This document shows, in pieces, positions 26,202-34,338 of a DNA stretch of 64,000 nt; position 1 is the stretch's first letter; every line of letters begins with the position of its first letter. Source of the DNA: Sediminihabitans luteus (lineage in GTDB: Bacteria > Actinomycetota > Actinomycetes > Actinomycetales > Cellulomonadaceae); contig NZ_PGFE01000006.1 in the NCBI RefSeq assembly GCF_002797595.1, positions 124,001 to 188,000 on the forward strand, read 5' to 3'. The notes beneath the pieces are model-generated. The model worked only from the letters and a program-made list of their open reading frames with translations, was not told the origin of the DNA and ran no database searches. The position numbers and the translations under genes are program-made.

Positions 26202-29200
26202 ATGCCGTCAGCGACCTCCTCCTCCACGGACGACTTCGTCCACCTGCACGTGCACACCGAGTACTCGATGCTCGACGGCGCAGCACGCCTGGGCGACCTG
26301 TTCGCGGAGACGTCGCGGCTGGGGCAGAAGGCCATCGGGACGACCGACCACGGCTACGTGTTCGGTGCGTTCGAGTTCTGGTCGAAGGCCACCGCGGCGA
26401 ACATCAAGCCGATCATCGGCGTCGAGGCGTACATCACGCCCGGCACGAGCCGGCACGACCAGACGCGCGTGCGCTTCGGGGACAAGGGCCAGGAGTCGGA
26501 CGACGTCTCGGCCCGCGGCGCGTACACGCACATGACGATGTGGGCCCGCAACAACACGGGCCTGCAGAACCTCTTCCGGGCGAGCTCGCTGGCCTCGCTC
26601 GAGGGGCAGATGGGCAAGTGGCCCCGCATGGACCGGGACCTGCTCGAGACGTACTCCGAGGGCATGATCGCCTCGAGCGGCTGCCCGTCGGGCGAGATCC
26701 AGACGCGGCTGCGCCTCGGCCAGTGGGACGAGGCCGTGCGGGTCGCGGGCGAGCTGCAGGACGTCTTCGGCAAGGAGAACTTCTACATCGAGCTCATGGA
26801 CCACGGGCTCGACATCGAGACGCGCGTGATCAAGGACCTCCTGCGGCTCTCGGAGACCGTCGGCGCGCCGCTCGTGGCGACGAACGACCTGCACTACGTG
26901 ACGCGCGAGGACGCCGCCTCGCAGGAGGCGCTGCTGTGCATCAACTCGGGCTCGACGCTCGCCGACCCGGACCGTTTCAAGTTCGACGGCGACGGCTACT
27001 ACGTCAAGTCGGCGGCCGAGATGCGCCGCACCTGGGCCGAGCTCCCCGAGGCGTGCGACAACACGCTGCTCATCGCCGAGCAGTGCGAGGTGTCGTTCAA
27101 CACCAAGGCGAACTACATGCCGAACTTCCCGTGCCCGCCCGGGGAGGACGAGACGAGCTGGTTCGTCAAGGAGATCGAGAACGGGCTGCGGCGCCGCTAC
27201 CCGAACGGCTACTCGCCCGAGGTGCGCAAGCAGGCGGACTACGAGACCGAGGTCATCATCCAGATGGGCTTCCCGGGGTACTTCCTCGTGGTCGCCGACT
27301 TCATCAACTGGGCCAAGGCGCAGGGCATCCGCGTCGGGCCGGGCCGTGGCTCGGCAGCGGGCTCGATGGCGTCGTACCTCATGGGCATCACCGAGCTCGA
27401 CCCGCTCGAGCACGGCCTGATCTTCGAGCGGTTCCTCAACCCCGAGCGCGTGTCGATGCCCGACGTCGACGTCGACTTCGACGAGCGTCGGCGCTCCGAG
27501 GTCATCCGGTACGTGACCGAGAAGTACGGCGACGACCGCGTCGCGCAGATCGTCACCTACGGCACGATCAAGGCCAAGCAGGCCCTCAAGGACTCCTCGC
27601 GCCTGCTCGGCTTCCCGTTCGCGATGGGGGAGAAGCTCACCAAGGCGATGCCGCCCGCGGTCATGGGCAAGGACATCTCCCTCGGCGGGATCTTCGACGA
27701 GAAGGACCCGCGCTACGCCGAGGCGGGCGAGTTCCGCGCGGTGCACCAGGCCGACCCCGAGGCCCAGCGCGTCGTCGAGCTCGCCCGCGGCATCGAGGGC
27801 CTCAAGCGGCAGTGGGGCGTGCACGCGGCCGGCGTCATCATGTCGAGCCACCCCCTGATCGACATCATCCCGATCATGCGGCGTCCGCAGGACGGCGCGG
27901 TCATCACGCAGTTCGACTACCCGACCTGCGAGGGCCTCGGCCTGATCAAGATGGACTTCCTCGGCCTGCGCAACCTCACGATCCTCGACGACGCGCTCGA
28001 GAACATCGTGATGAACGGCAAGGACCCGGTCGAGATCGAGACGCTCACGCTCGACGACCCGGCGACGTACGCGCTCCTGTCGCGCGGCGACACCCTCGGC
28101 GTGTTCCAGCTCGACGGCGGGCCGATGCGCGCCCTGCTGCGCCAGATGCGCCCCGACAACTTCGAGGACGTCTCGGCCGTCATCGCGCTGTACCGCCCGG
28201 GCCCGATGGGCATGAACTCGCACACCAACTACGCGCTGCGCAAGAACGGTCTGCAGGAGGTCACGCCGATCCACCCCGAGCTCGCCGAGCCGCTGTCGGT
28301 GATCCTCGACGAGACGCACGGCCTGATCGTCTACCAGGAGCAGGTCCAGCGTGCCGCGCAGATCCTCGCCGGGTACTCGCTCGGCCAGGCGGACCTCCTG
28401 CGTCGCGCGATGGGCAAGAAGAAGAAGGAGATCCTCGACAAGGAGTTCATCCCCTTCCAGGCGGGCATGCGCGAGCGCGGCTACTCCGACGCCGCGATCC
28501 AGGCGGTGTGGGACGTGCTGGTCCCGTTCGCGGGCTACGCGTTCAACAAGGCGCACTCGGCGGGGTACGGGCTCGTCTCGTACTGGACGGCGTACCTCAA
28601 GGCGAACTACCCGACCGAGTACATGGCGGGCCTGCTCACGAGCGTGCGCGACGACAAGGACAAGTCGGCGCTCTACCTCAACGAGTGCCGGCGCATGCAC
28701 ATCACGGTGCTGCCGCCCGACGTCAACTCCTCGGCCGCGAACTTCACGGCCGTCGGCAGCGACATCCGGTTCGGCCTGACGGCGGTGCGCAACGTCGGCG
28801 CGAACGTGGTCGACGCGATCGTCGCGACGCGCGAGGCCAAGGGCGCGTTCACGTCGTTCACCGACTTCCTCGACAAGGTGCCGGCCGTCGTGTGCAACAA
28901 GCGCACGATCGAGTCGCTGATCAAGGCCGGGGCGTTCGACTCGCTGGGCCACCCGCGCCGCGCGCTGCTCGTGGTGCACGAGCAAGCCGTCGACTCGGTG
29001 ATCGGCGTCAAGCGCAAGGAGGCCGAGGGCCAGTTCGACCTGTTCGCCGACCTCGGCGCGGAGGCGGACGACGCGATGACCTTCAGCGTCGACGTGCCCC
29101 AGATCCCGGACTGGGACAAGAAGCAGCGGCTCGCGTTCGAGCGCGAGATGCTCGGGCTGTACGTCTCGGACCACCCGCTCTCGGGCCTCGAGCACGTGCT

Positions 29201-29747
29201 GAGCCGTGCGGCGGACACCTCGGTCGCGACGCTCATGGCGGACGAGGACCGGCAGGACGGCTCGACCGTGACCATCGCGGGTCTCGTGACCTCGCTCCAG
29301 CGCAAGATGAGCAAGAACGGCAACCCGTGGGCGGCCGTGACGATCGAGGACCTCGAGGGCGCGGTCGAGGTCATGTTCTTCGGCGAGACGTACCTCGCCT
29401 ACTCGACGATCCTCGCCGAGGACCAGGTGGTCGTGCTGCGCGGCCGGGTGCGGCGCCGCGACGACACCATGCAGCTGCAGGCCATGGAGGTCTCGCTGCC
29501 CGACGTCTCGAACGTCGCGGAGACGCCGGTCTCGGTCACGCTCGCGGCGTCGCGCTGCACGCAGCCCCTCGTCGAGCGCCTGCGCGAGATCCTGTCGACG
29601 CACCCCGGGGTGACCGACGTCCAGCTGCGGCTGCAGCAGCCGGGACGCACCACGGTCGTCCAGCTCGAGCCCGCGCTGCGCGTCGAGAAGTCGCCCGCGC
29701 TGTTCGGCGACCTCAAGGCCCTGCTCGGGCCGAGCTGCCTCGGCTGA
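26202..29747 (+). CDS. dnaE: DNA polymerase III subunit alpha (DnaE1 type)
   Basis: 1181 aa, full length for DnaE1. The N-terminal PHP domain starts with FVHLHVHTEYSMLDGA (about residues 12-27). The polymerase core has PDVDVDFDERR with catalytic Asp residues (near 421-430) and GPGRGSAAGS upstream. Helix-hairpin-helix and OB parts follow (TIAGLVTSLQRKMSKNGNPW near 1024-1043), with a C-terminal domain. It is the replicative polymerase. The proofreading role in actinobacteria lies with the PHP domain. The stop is followed by a bidirectional terminator. Confidence 0.97.
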   Translation: MPSATSSSTDDFVHLHVHTEYSMLDGAARLGDLFAETSRLGQKAIGTTDHGYVFGAFEFWSKATAANIKPIIGVEAYITPGTSRHDQTRVRFGDKGQESDDVSARGAYTHMTMWARNNTGLQNLFRASSLASLEGQMGKWPRMDRDLLETYSEGMIASSGCPSGEIQTRLRLGQWDEAVRVAGELQDVFGKENFYIELMDHGLDIETRVIKDLLRLSETVGAPLVATNDLHYVTREDAASQEALLCINSGSTLADPDRFKFDGDGYYVKSAAEMRRTWAELPEACDNTLLIAEQCEVSFNTKANYMPNFPCPPGEDETSWFVKEIENGLRRRYPNGYSPEVRKQADYETEVIIQMGFPGYFLVVADFINWAKAQGIRVGPGRGSAAGSMASYLMGITELDPLEHGLIFERFLNPERVSMPDVDVDFDERRRSEVIRYVTEKYGDDRVAQIVTYGTIKAKQALKDSSRLLGFPFAMGEKLTKAMPPAVMGKDISLGGIFDEKDPRYAEAGEFRAVHQADPEAQRVVELARGIEGLKRQWGVHAAGVIMSSHPLIDIIPIMRRPQDGAVITQFDYPTCEGLGLIKMDFLGLRNLTILDDALENIVMNGKDPVEIETLTLDDPATYALLSRGDTLGVFQLDGGPMRALLRQMRPDNFEDVSAVIALYRPGPMGMNSHTNYALRKNGLQEVTPIHPELAEPLSVILDETHGLIVYQEQVQRAAQILAGYSLGQADLLRRAMGKKKKEILDKEFIPFQAGMRERGYSDAAIQAVWDVLVPFAGYAFNKAHSAGYGLVSYWTAYLKANYPTEYMAGLLTSVRDDKDKSALYLNECRRMHITVLPPDVNSSAANFTAVGSDIRFGLTAVRNVGANVVDAIVATREAKGAFTSFTDFLDKVPAVVCNKRTIESLIKAGAFDSLGHPRRALLVVHEQAVDSVIGVKRKEAEGQFDLFADLGAEADDAMTFSVDVPQIPDWDKKQRLAFEREMLGLYVSDHPLSGLEHVLSRAADTSVATLMADEDRQDGSTVTIAGLVTSLQRKMSKNGNPWAAVTIEDLEGAVEVMFFGETYLAYSTILAEDQVVVLRGRVRRRDDTMQLQAMEVSLPDVSNVAETPVSVTLAASRCTQPLVERLREILSTHPGVTDVQLRLQQPGRTTVVQLEPALRVEKSPALFGDLKALLGPSCLG

Positions 29748-29762
29748 GCCCCGTCGACCGCA

Positions 29763-29804
29763 CGGCTCGGGCCGGGCCACCCGTGGGTGACCCGGCCCGA
29801 GCCG
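29763..29804. terminator. Bidirectional terminator between dnaE and chitinase
   Basis: A perfect 14-bp stem (29763-29776 with 29791-29804) encloses a 14-nt segment that can form a short inner CACC/GGTG stem. It lies 15 nt after dnaE and 14 nt after the convergent chitinase stop, so it can serve both. Confidence 0.8.
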
Positions 29805-29817
29805 GAGGCGGTGCGCG

Positions 29818-31200
29818 TCAGCGACCCTGGAGGGCCTTGACGTTGTCGCCGAAGGTCCAGCCCTTGGAGCCGTCCCAGTTGATCGACCAGGTCATGAGGC
29901 CCTTGAGCTTGCCGTTGTAGCTGCCGTACGCCTGGCTCACCAGGGACGGCGACATGTAGCCGCCGCCGGCGCCGACCTGCGCGGGCAGCCCCGGTACCTG
30001 CTTGTCGTAGGGCACCGTGATGGTCGTGCCCTGGATCACGAGGCCGTTCGCGAGGCAGTCCGTCTGCTTCTGGAAGCCCTGGACGGTCCCGGCGGCGTAC
30101 GAGTCGCCCGAGCAGCCGTACATGCTGCCGTTGTAGTACTGCATGTTGAGCCACCACAGGCGGCCGTTGTCGGCGTACTTCTTGATGATCGGCAGGTAGG
30201 AGCCCCAGATCGAGCCGTACACCACGCTGCCGCCGGTCACGTAGGCGGTCTCGGGCGCCATGGTCAGGCCGAACCCGGCGGGCATCTGCGCGAGCACGCC
30301 GTCGATGATCCGGATCAGGTTGGCCTGCGACGCCGAGAGCTGGTTGATGTTGCCGCTGCCCGTGAGGCCCGTCTCGATGTCGATGTCGATGCCGTCGAAG
30401 TGGTTGGCCTTGAGGATCGGGACGATGGTGGCGACGAACCGGTCGGCGACCTGCGCCGAGCTCAGGTCGATGCCCGCGGTCGCGCCGCCGATCGACATCA
30501 GCAGCGTCGTGCCCTGCGCCTTGGCCGCGCACATCTCGGCGGGGGTCGGCACCTTGACGCCGCTGTCCATGCCGTTCTCCCACAGGACCGTGCCGTCGGA
30601 GCGGATCACGGGGAACGCGAGGTTGACGACGTTGTAGCCGTGCTGGGCGATGCGCGCGTCGGTGATCGGGATCCAGCCGAGGCCCGGGTGGACGCCGTTG
30701 CTCGCGCCGTCCCAGTTCTCCCAGTACCCCTGGACGACCTTGCCGGCGGGCTTGCCGCGCAGGCCGCAGCCGGCCGGGTCCGTCGGCGTGACCGTGGGCG
30801 TCGGTGTCACGGTCGGGGTCACCGTCGGCGTGACGGTGGGCGTCGGCGTGACCGTGGGGGTCACCGTCGGCGTGACCGTCGGGGTGACGGTGGGCGTCAC
30901 GGTGGGGGTGGGCGTGGGGCCCGTGCAGGCCCCGCCGTCGCGCCACAGCGACGGGGTCGAGGACGGGGTCCATCCGGCGCCCACGTACGCGGTGTGGGTC
31001 ACGAGCGAGGTGTAGGTGCGGCCCGAGTAGGTGACCTGGGTACCGGCCGGGTAGGTCTGGCCCTCGGCCCAGCCGGGCGCGGTACAGGTGGCTGCCGCGG
31101 CGGGCGGCGCGACGGAGGCCTGCGTCGCGGTCAGGCCGGTCGTCAGGACCGTCCCGATCAGCGCCAGGCCGAGCACGGACGAGTGGAGCTTGAGCTTCAT
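29818..31200 (-). CDS. Secreted GH18 chitinase with carbohydrate-binding module
   Basis: 460 aa from the ATG at 31200. The Sec signal peptide is residues 1-37, cut near AAAA-TC. A chitin-binding module of family 5/12 type covers about 38-93 (APGWAEGQTYPAGTQVTYSG and SLWRDGG). A TPTV-type linker spans about 94-143. The GH18 barrel covers about 150-460, with the catalytic DGIDIDIE at 269-276 (Glu 276). It should hydrolyse chitin outside the cell by substrate-assisted catalysis. A five-residue longer start at 31215 is possible. Confidence 0.93.
   Translation of the reverse strand: MKLKLHSSVLGLALIGTVLTTGLTATQASVAPPAAAATCTAPGWAEGQTYPAGTQVTYSGRTYTSLVTHTAYVGAGWTPSSTPSLWRDGGACTGPTPTPTVTPTVTPTVTPTVTPTVTPTPTVTPTVTPTVTPTPTVTPTDPAGCGLRGKPAGKVVQGYWENWDGASNGVHPGLGWIPITDARIAQHGYNVVNLAFPVIRSDGTVLWENGMDSGVKVPTPAEMCAAKAQGTTLLMSIGGATAGIDLSSAQVADRFVATIVPILKANHFDGIDIDIETGLTGSGNINQLSASQANLIRIIDGVLAQMPAGFGLTMAPETAYVTGGSVVYGSIWGSYLPIIKKYADNGRLWWLNMQYYNGSMYGCSGDSYAAGTVQGFQKQTDCLANGLVIQGTTITVPYDKQVPGLPAQVGAGGGYMSPSLVSQAYGSYNGKLKGLMTWSINWDGSKGWTFGDNVKALQGR
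30780..30920 (-). repeat. TPTV linker repeats in the chitinase gene
   Basis: The linker is encoded by short repeats reading ACCGTCGGCGTGACGGT-like units on the plus strand. It gives about eleven TPTV or TPTPTV elements, typical of flexible linkers between a binding module and a catalytic domain. Confidence 0.75.
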
Positions 31201-31293
31201 GGGACCATCCCGCATCGTCGAAGGAGTGGCGCAGGACGCCGACGGTCGTCCGACGGCGCTCGGCGGCCCGTCGAACGGCGGGCCTCGTCTCGG

Positions 31294-31299
31294 AACGTA
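31294..31299 (-). promoter_or_regulatory. Candidate -10 box for the chitinase
   Basis: On the minus strand TACGTT matches TANNNT, giving a leader of about 87 nt. No -35 match and no DasR-like operator was recognised. Confidence 0.3.
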
Positions 31300-31434
31300 G
31301 CAGCGGGCGTGGGCGGGTCGTCAGGCTCCGGGGCGCATTGACGTGATTCCCCGTACCACCCGTGCGGCGGTCCCGTACGACGACCCGTAGGCGCCCGTCG
31401 TCGGCGCGGAGCGAGCAGGGGACGGGCGGTCCCG

Positions 31435-31440
31435 TAGGCT
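31435..31440 (+). promoter_or_regulatory. -10 box, probable leaderless start of PPOX gene
   Basis: TAGGCT matches TANNNT and is followed by 6 nt and the GTG start at 31447. Confidence 0.55.
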
Positions 31441-31446
31441 CGCACG

Positions 31447-31848
31447 GTGATCCGACTCAACCCCGAGCAGCGCGTCTTCGTCACCGAGCGCCACCTGGCC
31501 ACGCTCACGACCCTGCGGCGCGACGGCTCGCCGCACGTCGTGCCCGTCGCGTTCACGTGGGACGACGACGCGGGGGTGGCCCGGGTCACGACGAACCGCC
31601 GGTCCGCGAAGGCGCGCAACGTCGCGACGAGCGACGGGCCCGCGACCGCCGTGCTGTGCCAGGTCGACGGCGGGCGCTGGCTCACGCTCGAGGGCACCGC
31701 GGAGATGGTCGAGGACCCGGACGAGGTCGCGGACGCCGTCCGCCGCTACGCGCGCCGCTACCGCGAGCTGAGCGAGAACCCCGAGCGCGTGGTGCTGCGC
31801 ATCCGACCGCACAAGATCATGTGCTCGCCGTACATGCGGGCCGACTGA
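31447..31848 (+). CDS. PPOX-class flavin/F420-binding protein
   Basis: 133 aa. FVTERHLATLTTLRRDGSPHVVPVAFTW at the N-terminus and RVTTNRRSAKARNV are typical of the split-barrel pyridoxamine-phosphate-oxidase-like superfamily, close to the F420-binding subgroup common in actinobacteria. Likely a small F420- or flavin-dependent reductase; substrate unknown. Single-gene unit with a leaderless-type promoter and a hairpin after its end. Confidence 0.82.
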   Translation: MIRLNPEQRVFVTERHLATLTTLRRDGSPHVVPVAFTWDDDAGVARVTTNRRSAKARNVATSDGPATAVLCQVDGGRWLTLEGTAEMVEDPDEVADAVRRYARRYRELSENPERVVLRIRPHKIMCSPYMRAD

Positions 31849-31875
31849 CCCGGCCGACTGACCGGGCCGACGGCC

Positions 31876-31895
31876 CCGGCGGAGAGGTCCGCCGG
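31876..31895. terminator. Hairpin between convergent PPOX and S4 genes
   Basis: CCGGCGGA and TCCGCCGG form a perfect 8-bp stem with a GAGG loop, 27 nt after the PPOX stop and 39 nt from the S4 stop. Confidence 0.55.
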
Positions 31896-31934
31896 CCCCG
31901 GCAGACGGCGGGGTCGTCCGGCGGCCGGGCCGGC

Positions 31935-32162
31935 TCAGCCGACGACGGCGGAGCGCTCGCCCTGCGGCGTGGCGACCGCGACGACGTCGCCGCGCTCGAG
32001 CTGGCGACCGCGCCGCTCCTCGGGCTCGCCGTTGACCGTCACCTCGCCGTCGGCCACGAGCTCGCGCGCCTGCGCCCCGGACTCGGCGAGGTCGGCGAGC
32101 TTGAGGAACTGCCCGAGCCGGATGACGTCGCCGGTGATCTCCACGGTGTGCGCTGCGCTCAT
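31935..32162 (-). CDS. Small S4-domain RNA-binding protein (YbcJ-like)
   Basis: 75 aa. GDVIRLGQFLKLADLAESGAQARELVADGEVTVNGEPEERRGRQL is one S4 domain filling almost the whole protein (described in two parts: the helix pair to about residue 38, then the beta part). Such stand-alone S4 proteins bind structured RNA, possibly in ribosome maintenance; the partner is unknown. The ATG is preceded by a -10-like CATACT seven bases upstream. Confidence 0.85.
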   Translation of the reverse strand: MSAAHTVEITGDVIRLGQFLKLADLAESGAQARELVADGEVTVNGEPEERRGRQLERGDVVAVATPQGERSAVVG

Positions 32163-32169
32163 GGGCACC

Positions 32170-32175
32170 AGTATG
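32170..32175 (-). promoter_or_regulatory. Candidate -10 box for the S4 gene
   Basis: CATACT on the minus strand, seven bases before the ATG, one base away from TANNNT. It fits the leaderless pattern seen elsewhere in the window. Confidence 0.4.
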
Positions 32176-32225
32176 CCGGGCGTCCGTGACCTGGAATTCA
32201 CTCCACCGCCCCGGGGTGGGCGCCC

Positions 32226-32231
32226 TAGACT
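32226..32231 (+). promoter_or_regulatory. -10 box for hisD, probable leaderless start
   Basis: TAGACT is followed by 6 nt and the GTG of hisD. It is identical in sequence and spacing to the dnaE and hisC boxes. Confidence 0.6.
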
Positions 32232-32237
32232 CGCAGG

Positions 32238-33563
32238 GTGATCTCCCGCATCGATCTTCGTGGCCGCACCCTCACCCGACGCGAGCTCGTCGACGTCCTG
32301 CCGCGCGCCGAGCTCGGCGTCGAGGACGCCGCCGCGCGCGTGGCACCCGTGATCCGGGACGTCCGGCAGCACGGTGCGGCGGCGCTGCGCGACCTCGCCG
32401 AGCGGTTCGACGGCGTGCGGCCCACCCACCTGCGGGTACCGGCCGAGGCGATCACGGGGGCGCTCGAGTTGCTCGCGCCGGCGGTGCGCGCAGGGCTCGA
32501 GGAGGCGATCGTGCGCGTGCGCACGGTGCACGCGGCGCAGCGTCCCGAGGACTTCTCGGTCGACCTGGCCCGTGGCGCGCGCGTGCGCCAGCGCTGGGTG
32601 CCCGTGCAGCGCGTGGGCCTCTACGCGCCCGGCGGCCTCGCGGTCTACCCGTCGTCGGTGATCATGAACGTCGTCGCCGCGCAGGAGGCGGGCGTGCCCG
32701 AGCTCGCGGTCGCGTCGCCGCCGCAGAAGGACAACGACGGGCTGCCGCACCCCACGATCCTCGCCGCGTGCGCGCTCCTCGGGGTCGAGGAGGTCTACGC
32801 CGTCGGCGGTGCGCAGGCCGTGGCGATGTTCGCCTACGGTGCGGACGGCACGGAGCCGCAGGACGGCGACGTGCTGTGCGAGCCGGTCGACGTCGTGACC
32901 GGGCCGGGCAACGTGTACGTCGCCGCCGCGAAGCGTCTCGTGCGCGGCGTGGTGGGCATCGACGCCGAGGCCGGGCCGACCGAGATCGCGGTCCTCGCCG
33001 ACGCCGGGGCCGACGCGGGGCACGTCGCGTCCGACCTCATCAGCCAGGCCGAGCACGACCCGCTCGCCGCGGCCGTGCTCGTGACCGACTCGGTCGAGCT
33101 CGCCTCGGCCGTCGCCGCGCGCGTGCAGGACCTCGCGACCGCGACCAAGCACTCGTCCCGCGTGCAGCAGGCGCTCGCGGGCAGCCAGTCCGCGATCGTG
33201 CTGGTCGACGACGTCGAGCAGGGCCTGGCCGTGGTCGACGCCTACGGTGCCGAGCACCTCGAGATCCAGACGGCCGACGCCGCCGCGGTCGCCGACCGCG
33301 TGCGCAGCGCGGGCGCGATCTTCGTGGGCCCGTACTCGCCCGTGTCGCTCGGCGACTACATGGCCGGGTCCAACCACGTGCTGCCCACGGGCGGCTGCGC
33401 GCACTTCGCGAGCGGGCTCGGCGTGCACTCGTTCCTCAAGGCCGTGCAGGTCATCGAGTACGACCGCGAGGCGCTCGCGGTGCTCGCCGACCGGATCGTG
33501 GCGGTCGCGAACGACGAGGACCTGCCCGCGCACGGCGAGGCGGTGCGGGCGCGCTTCCTGTGA
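32238..33563 (+). CDS. hisD: Histidinol dehydrogenase
   Basis: 441 aa, GTG start. It performs the last two steps of histidine synthesis, L-histidinol to L-histidine, with NAD and zinc. [55 protein letters not shown] and [15 protein letters not shown] are family blocks, the last including catalytic His residues. Separated by about 5 kb from the hisCBHA block, so transcribed on its own with the GNAT gene. Confidence 0.97.
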   Translation: MISRIDLRGRTLTRRELVDVLPRAELGVEDAAARVAPVIRDVRQHGAAALRDLAERFDGVRPTHLRVPAEAITGALELLAPAVRAGLEEAIVRVRTVHAAQRPEDFSVDLARGARVRQRWVPVQRVGLYAPGGLAVYPSSVIMNVVAAQEAGVPELAVASPPQKDNDGLPHPTILAACALLGVEEVYAVGGAQAVAMFAYGADGTEPQDGDVLCEPVDVVTGPGNVYVAAAKRLVRGVVGIDAEAGPTEIAVLADAGADAGHVASDLISQAEHDPLAAAVLVTDSVELASAVAARVQDLATATKHSSRVQQALAGSQSAIVLVDDVEQGLAVVDAYGAEHLEIQTADAAAVADRVRSAGAIFVGPYSPVSLGDYMAGSNHVLPTGGCAHFASGLGVHSFLKAVQVIEYDREALAVLADRIVAVANDEDLPAHGEAVRARFL

Positions 33564-34141
33564 CCGCGGGGCGTGTCCTGCCGGTCGTGGGCGAGCGCTG
33601 CGTGCTGCGCGCCGGTCGCGAGGACGACGAGGCGATGCTGCGCGAGTGGCTCCGCCCGCACCATGAATGGAACCGGTGGGACGCGCCCTACCTGCCGCGC
33701 GCGACCGACGCCGAGGCCGCGCGGTACGCGCACGCCGTGGCCCACCCGCCCGCGGACGACGGCACCGGCCTGCCGCCGTCGCGCGCGGTCGTCGCCGACC
33801 CGGCGTCGGGCGAGCTGCTCGGCGTGGTGTCCTGGTACTGGGAGTCGGAGCCCACGGGCTGGGCGCGCCTGGGCGTCGTGCTGTACGACCCCGCGGTGCG
33901 CGGCCAAGGCATCGGGCGCGAGGCGCTCGCGCTGTGGACCTCGCTGCTGTTCGACCGCACCGACTGGGTGCGCCTCGACCTCGCGACGTGGTCCGGCAAC
34001 ACGGCGATGTGCGCGACCGCGCGGTCCCTCGGGTTCGTCGAGGAGGCACGGTTCCGCGACGCCCGCGTCGTCGGCGGCGTGCGGTACGACTCGGTCGCCT
34101 ACGGCGTGCTGCGCGACGAGTGGGCGCGTTCGGGCGGCTAG
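33560..34141 (+). CDS. GNAT acetyltransferase, RimJ/RimL type
   Basis: 193 aa, GTG overlapping the hisD stop (GTGA). [24 protein letters not shown] is the acetyl-CoA site region and [24 protein letters not shown] is typical of RimJ/RimL-type N-acetyltransferases. Acceptor unknown. Translational coupling with hisD is clear but a role in histidine synthesis is not indicated. Confidence 0.82.
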   Translation: MTAGRVLPVVGERCVLRAGREDDEAMLREWLRPHHEWNRWDAPYLPRATDAEAARYAHAVAHPPADDGTGLPPSRAVVADPASGELLGVVSWYWESEPTGWARLGVVLYDPAVRGQGIGREALALWTSLLFDRTDWVRLDLATWSGNTAMCATARSLGFVEEARFRDARVVGGVRYDSVAYGVLRDEWARSGG

Positions 34142-34187
34142 ACGGATCCCGGCCAGGAGGTCCGCGCCCCCGGCGGGGCCCTCACCG

Positions 34188-34238
34188 CACCGTGGACAGC
34201 ACAGCACCGTGGACAGCACCGCTCCGTGGACGACACCG
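34188..34238. repeat. 17-bp tandem array, unit CACCGTGGACAGCACMG
   Basis: Three 17-bp units at 34188-34204, 34205-34221 and 34222-34238; the first two differ at one position and the third is degenerate. It is immediately followed by a hairpin and a second 17-bp array. Confidence 0.85.
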
Positions 34239-34273
34239 CGGAGTGGTCGGCGGCTGCGCCGGCCACTCCGCGG
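34236..34273. terminator. Bidirectional terminator between the hisD operon and recQ-like gene
   Basis: A 17-bp stem (one G-T wobble) with a 4-nt GCTG loop: arms 34236-34252 and 34257-34273. It lies between convergent genes, squeezed between two tandem arrays. Confidence 0.8.
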
Positions 34274-34338
34274 CCCCGTCGATCAACCGGCCCCGTCGAT
34301 CAACCGGCCCCGTCGATCAGCCAGCCTCCTCGATCAGC
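34271..34338. repeat. 17-bp tandem array, unit CGGCCCCGTCGATCAAC
   Basis: Four 17-bp units at 34271-34287, 34288-34304, 34305-34321 and 34322-34338. The first two are identical; the third differs at one base near its end and the last is degenerate. The fourth unit contains the stop codon of the recQ-like gene (34334-34336). Confidence 0.88.

Noticed and set aside
26208-29780. A 1190-codon open frame antisense to dnaE.
   Set aside because: Very GC-rich DNA leaves long antisense frames free of stops. The translation is Arg/Val/His/Asp-rich with no domain, while the plus strand is clearly DnaE.
31201-31446. DasR-type operator upstream of the chitinase.
   Set aside because: No palindrome of the TGGTCTAGACCA type was found in the gap.
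34188-34338. Possible CRISPR-like array.
   Set aside because: Units are adjacent without unique spacers, only 17 bp long, and no cas genes are near. They are simple tandem repeats.
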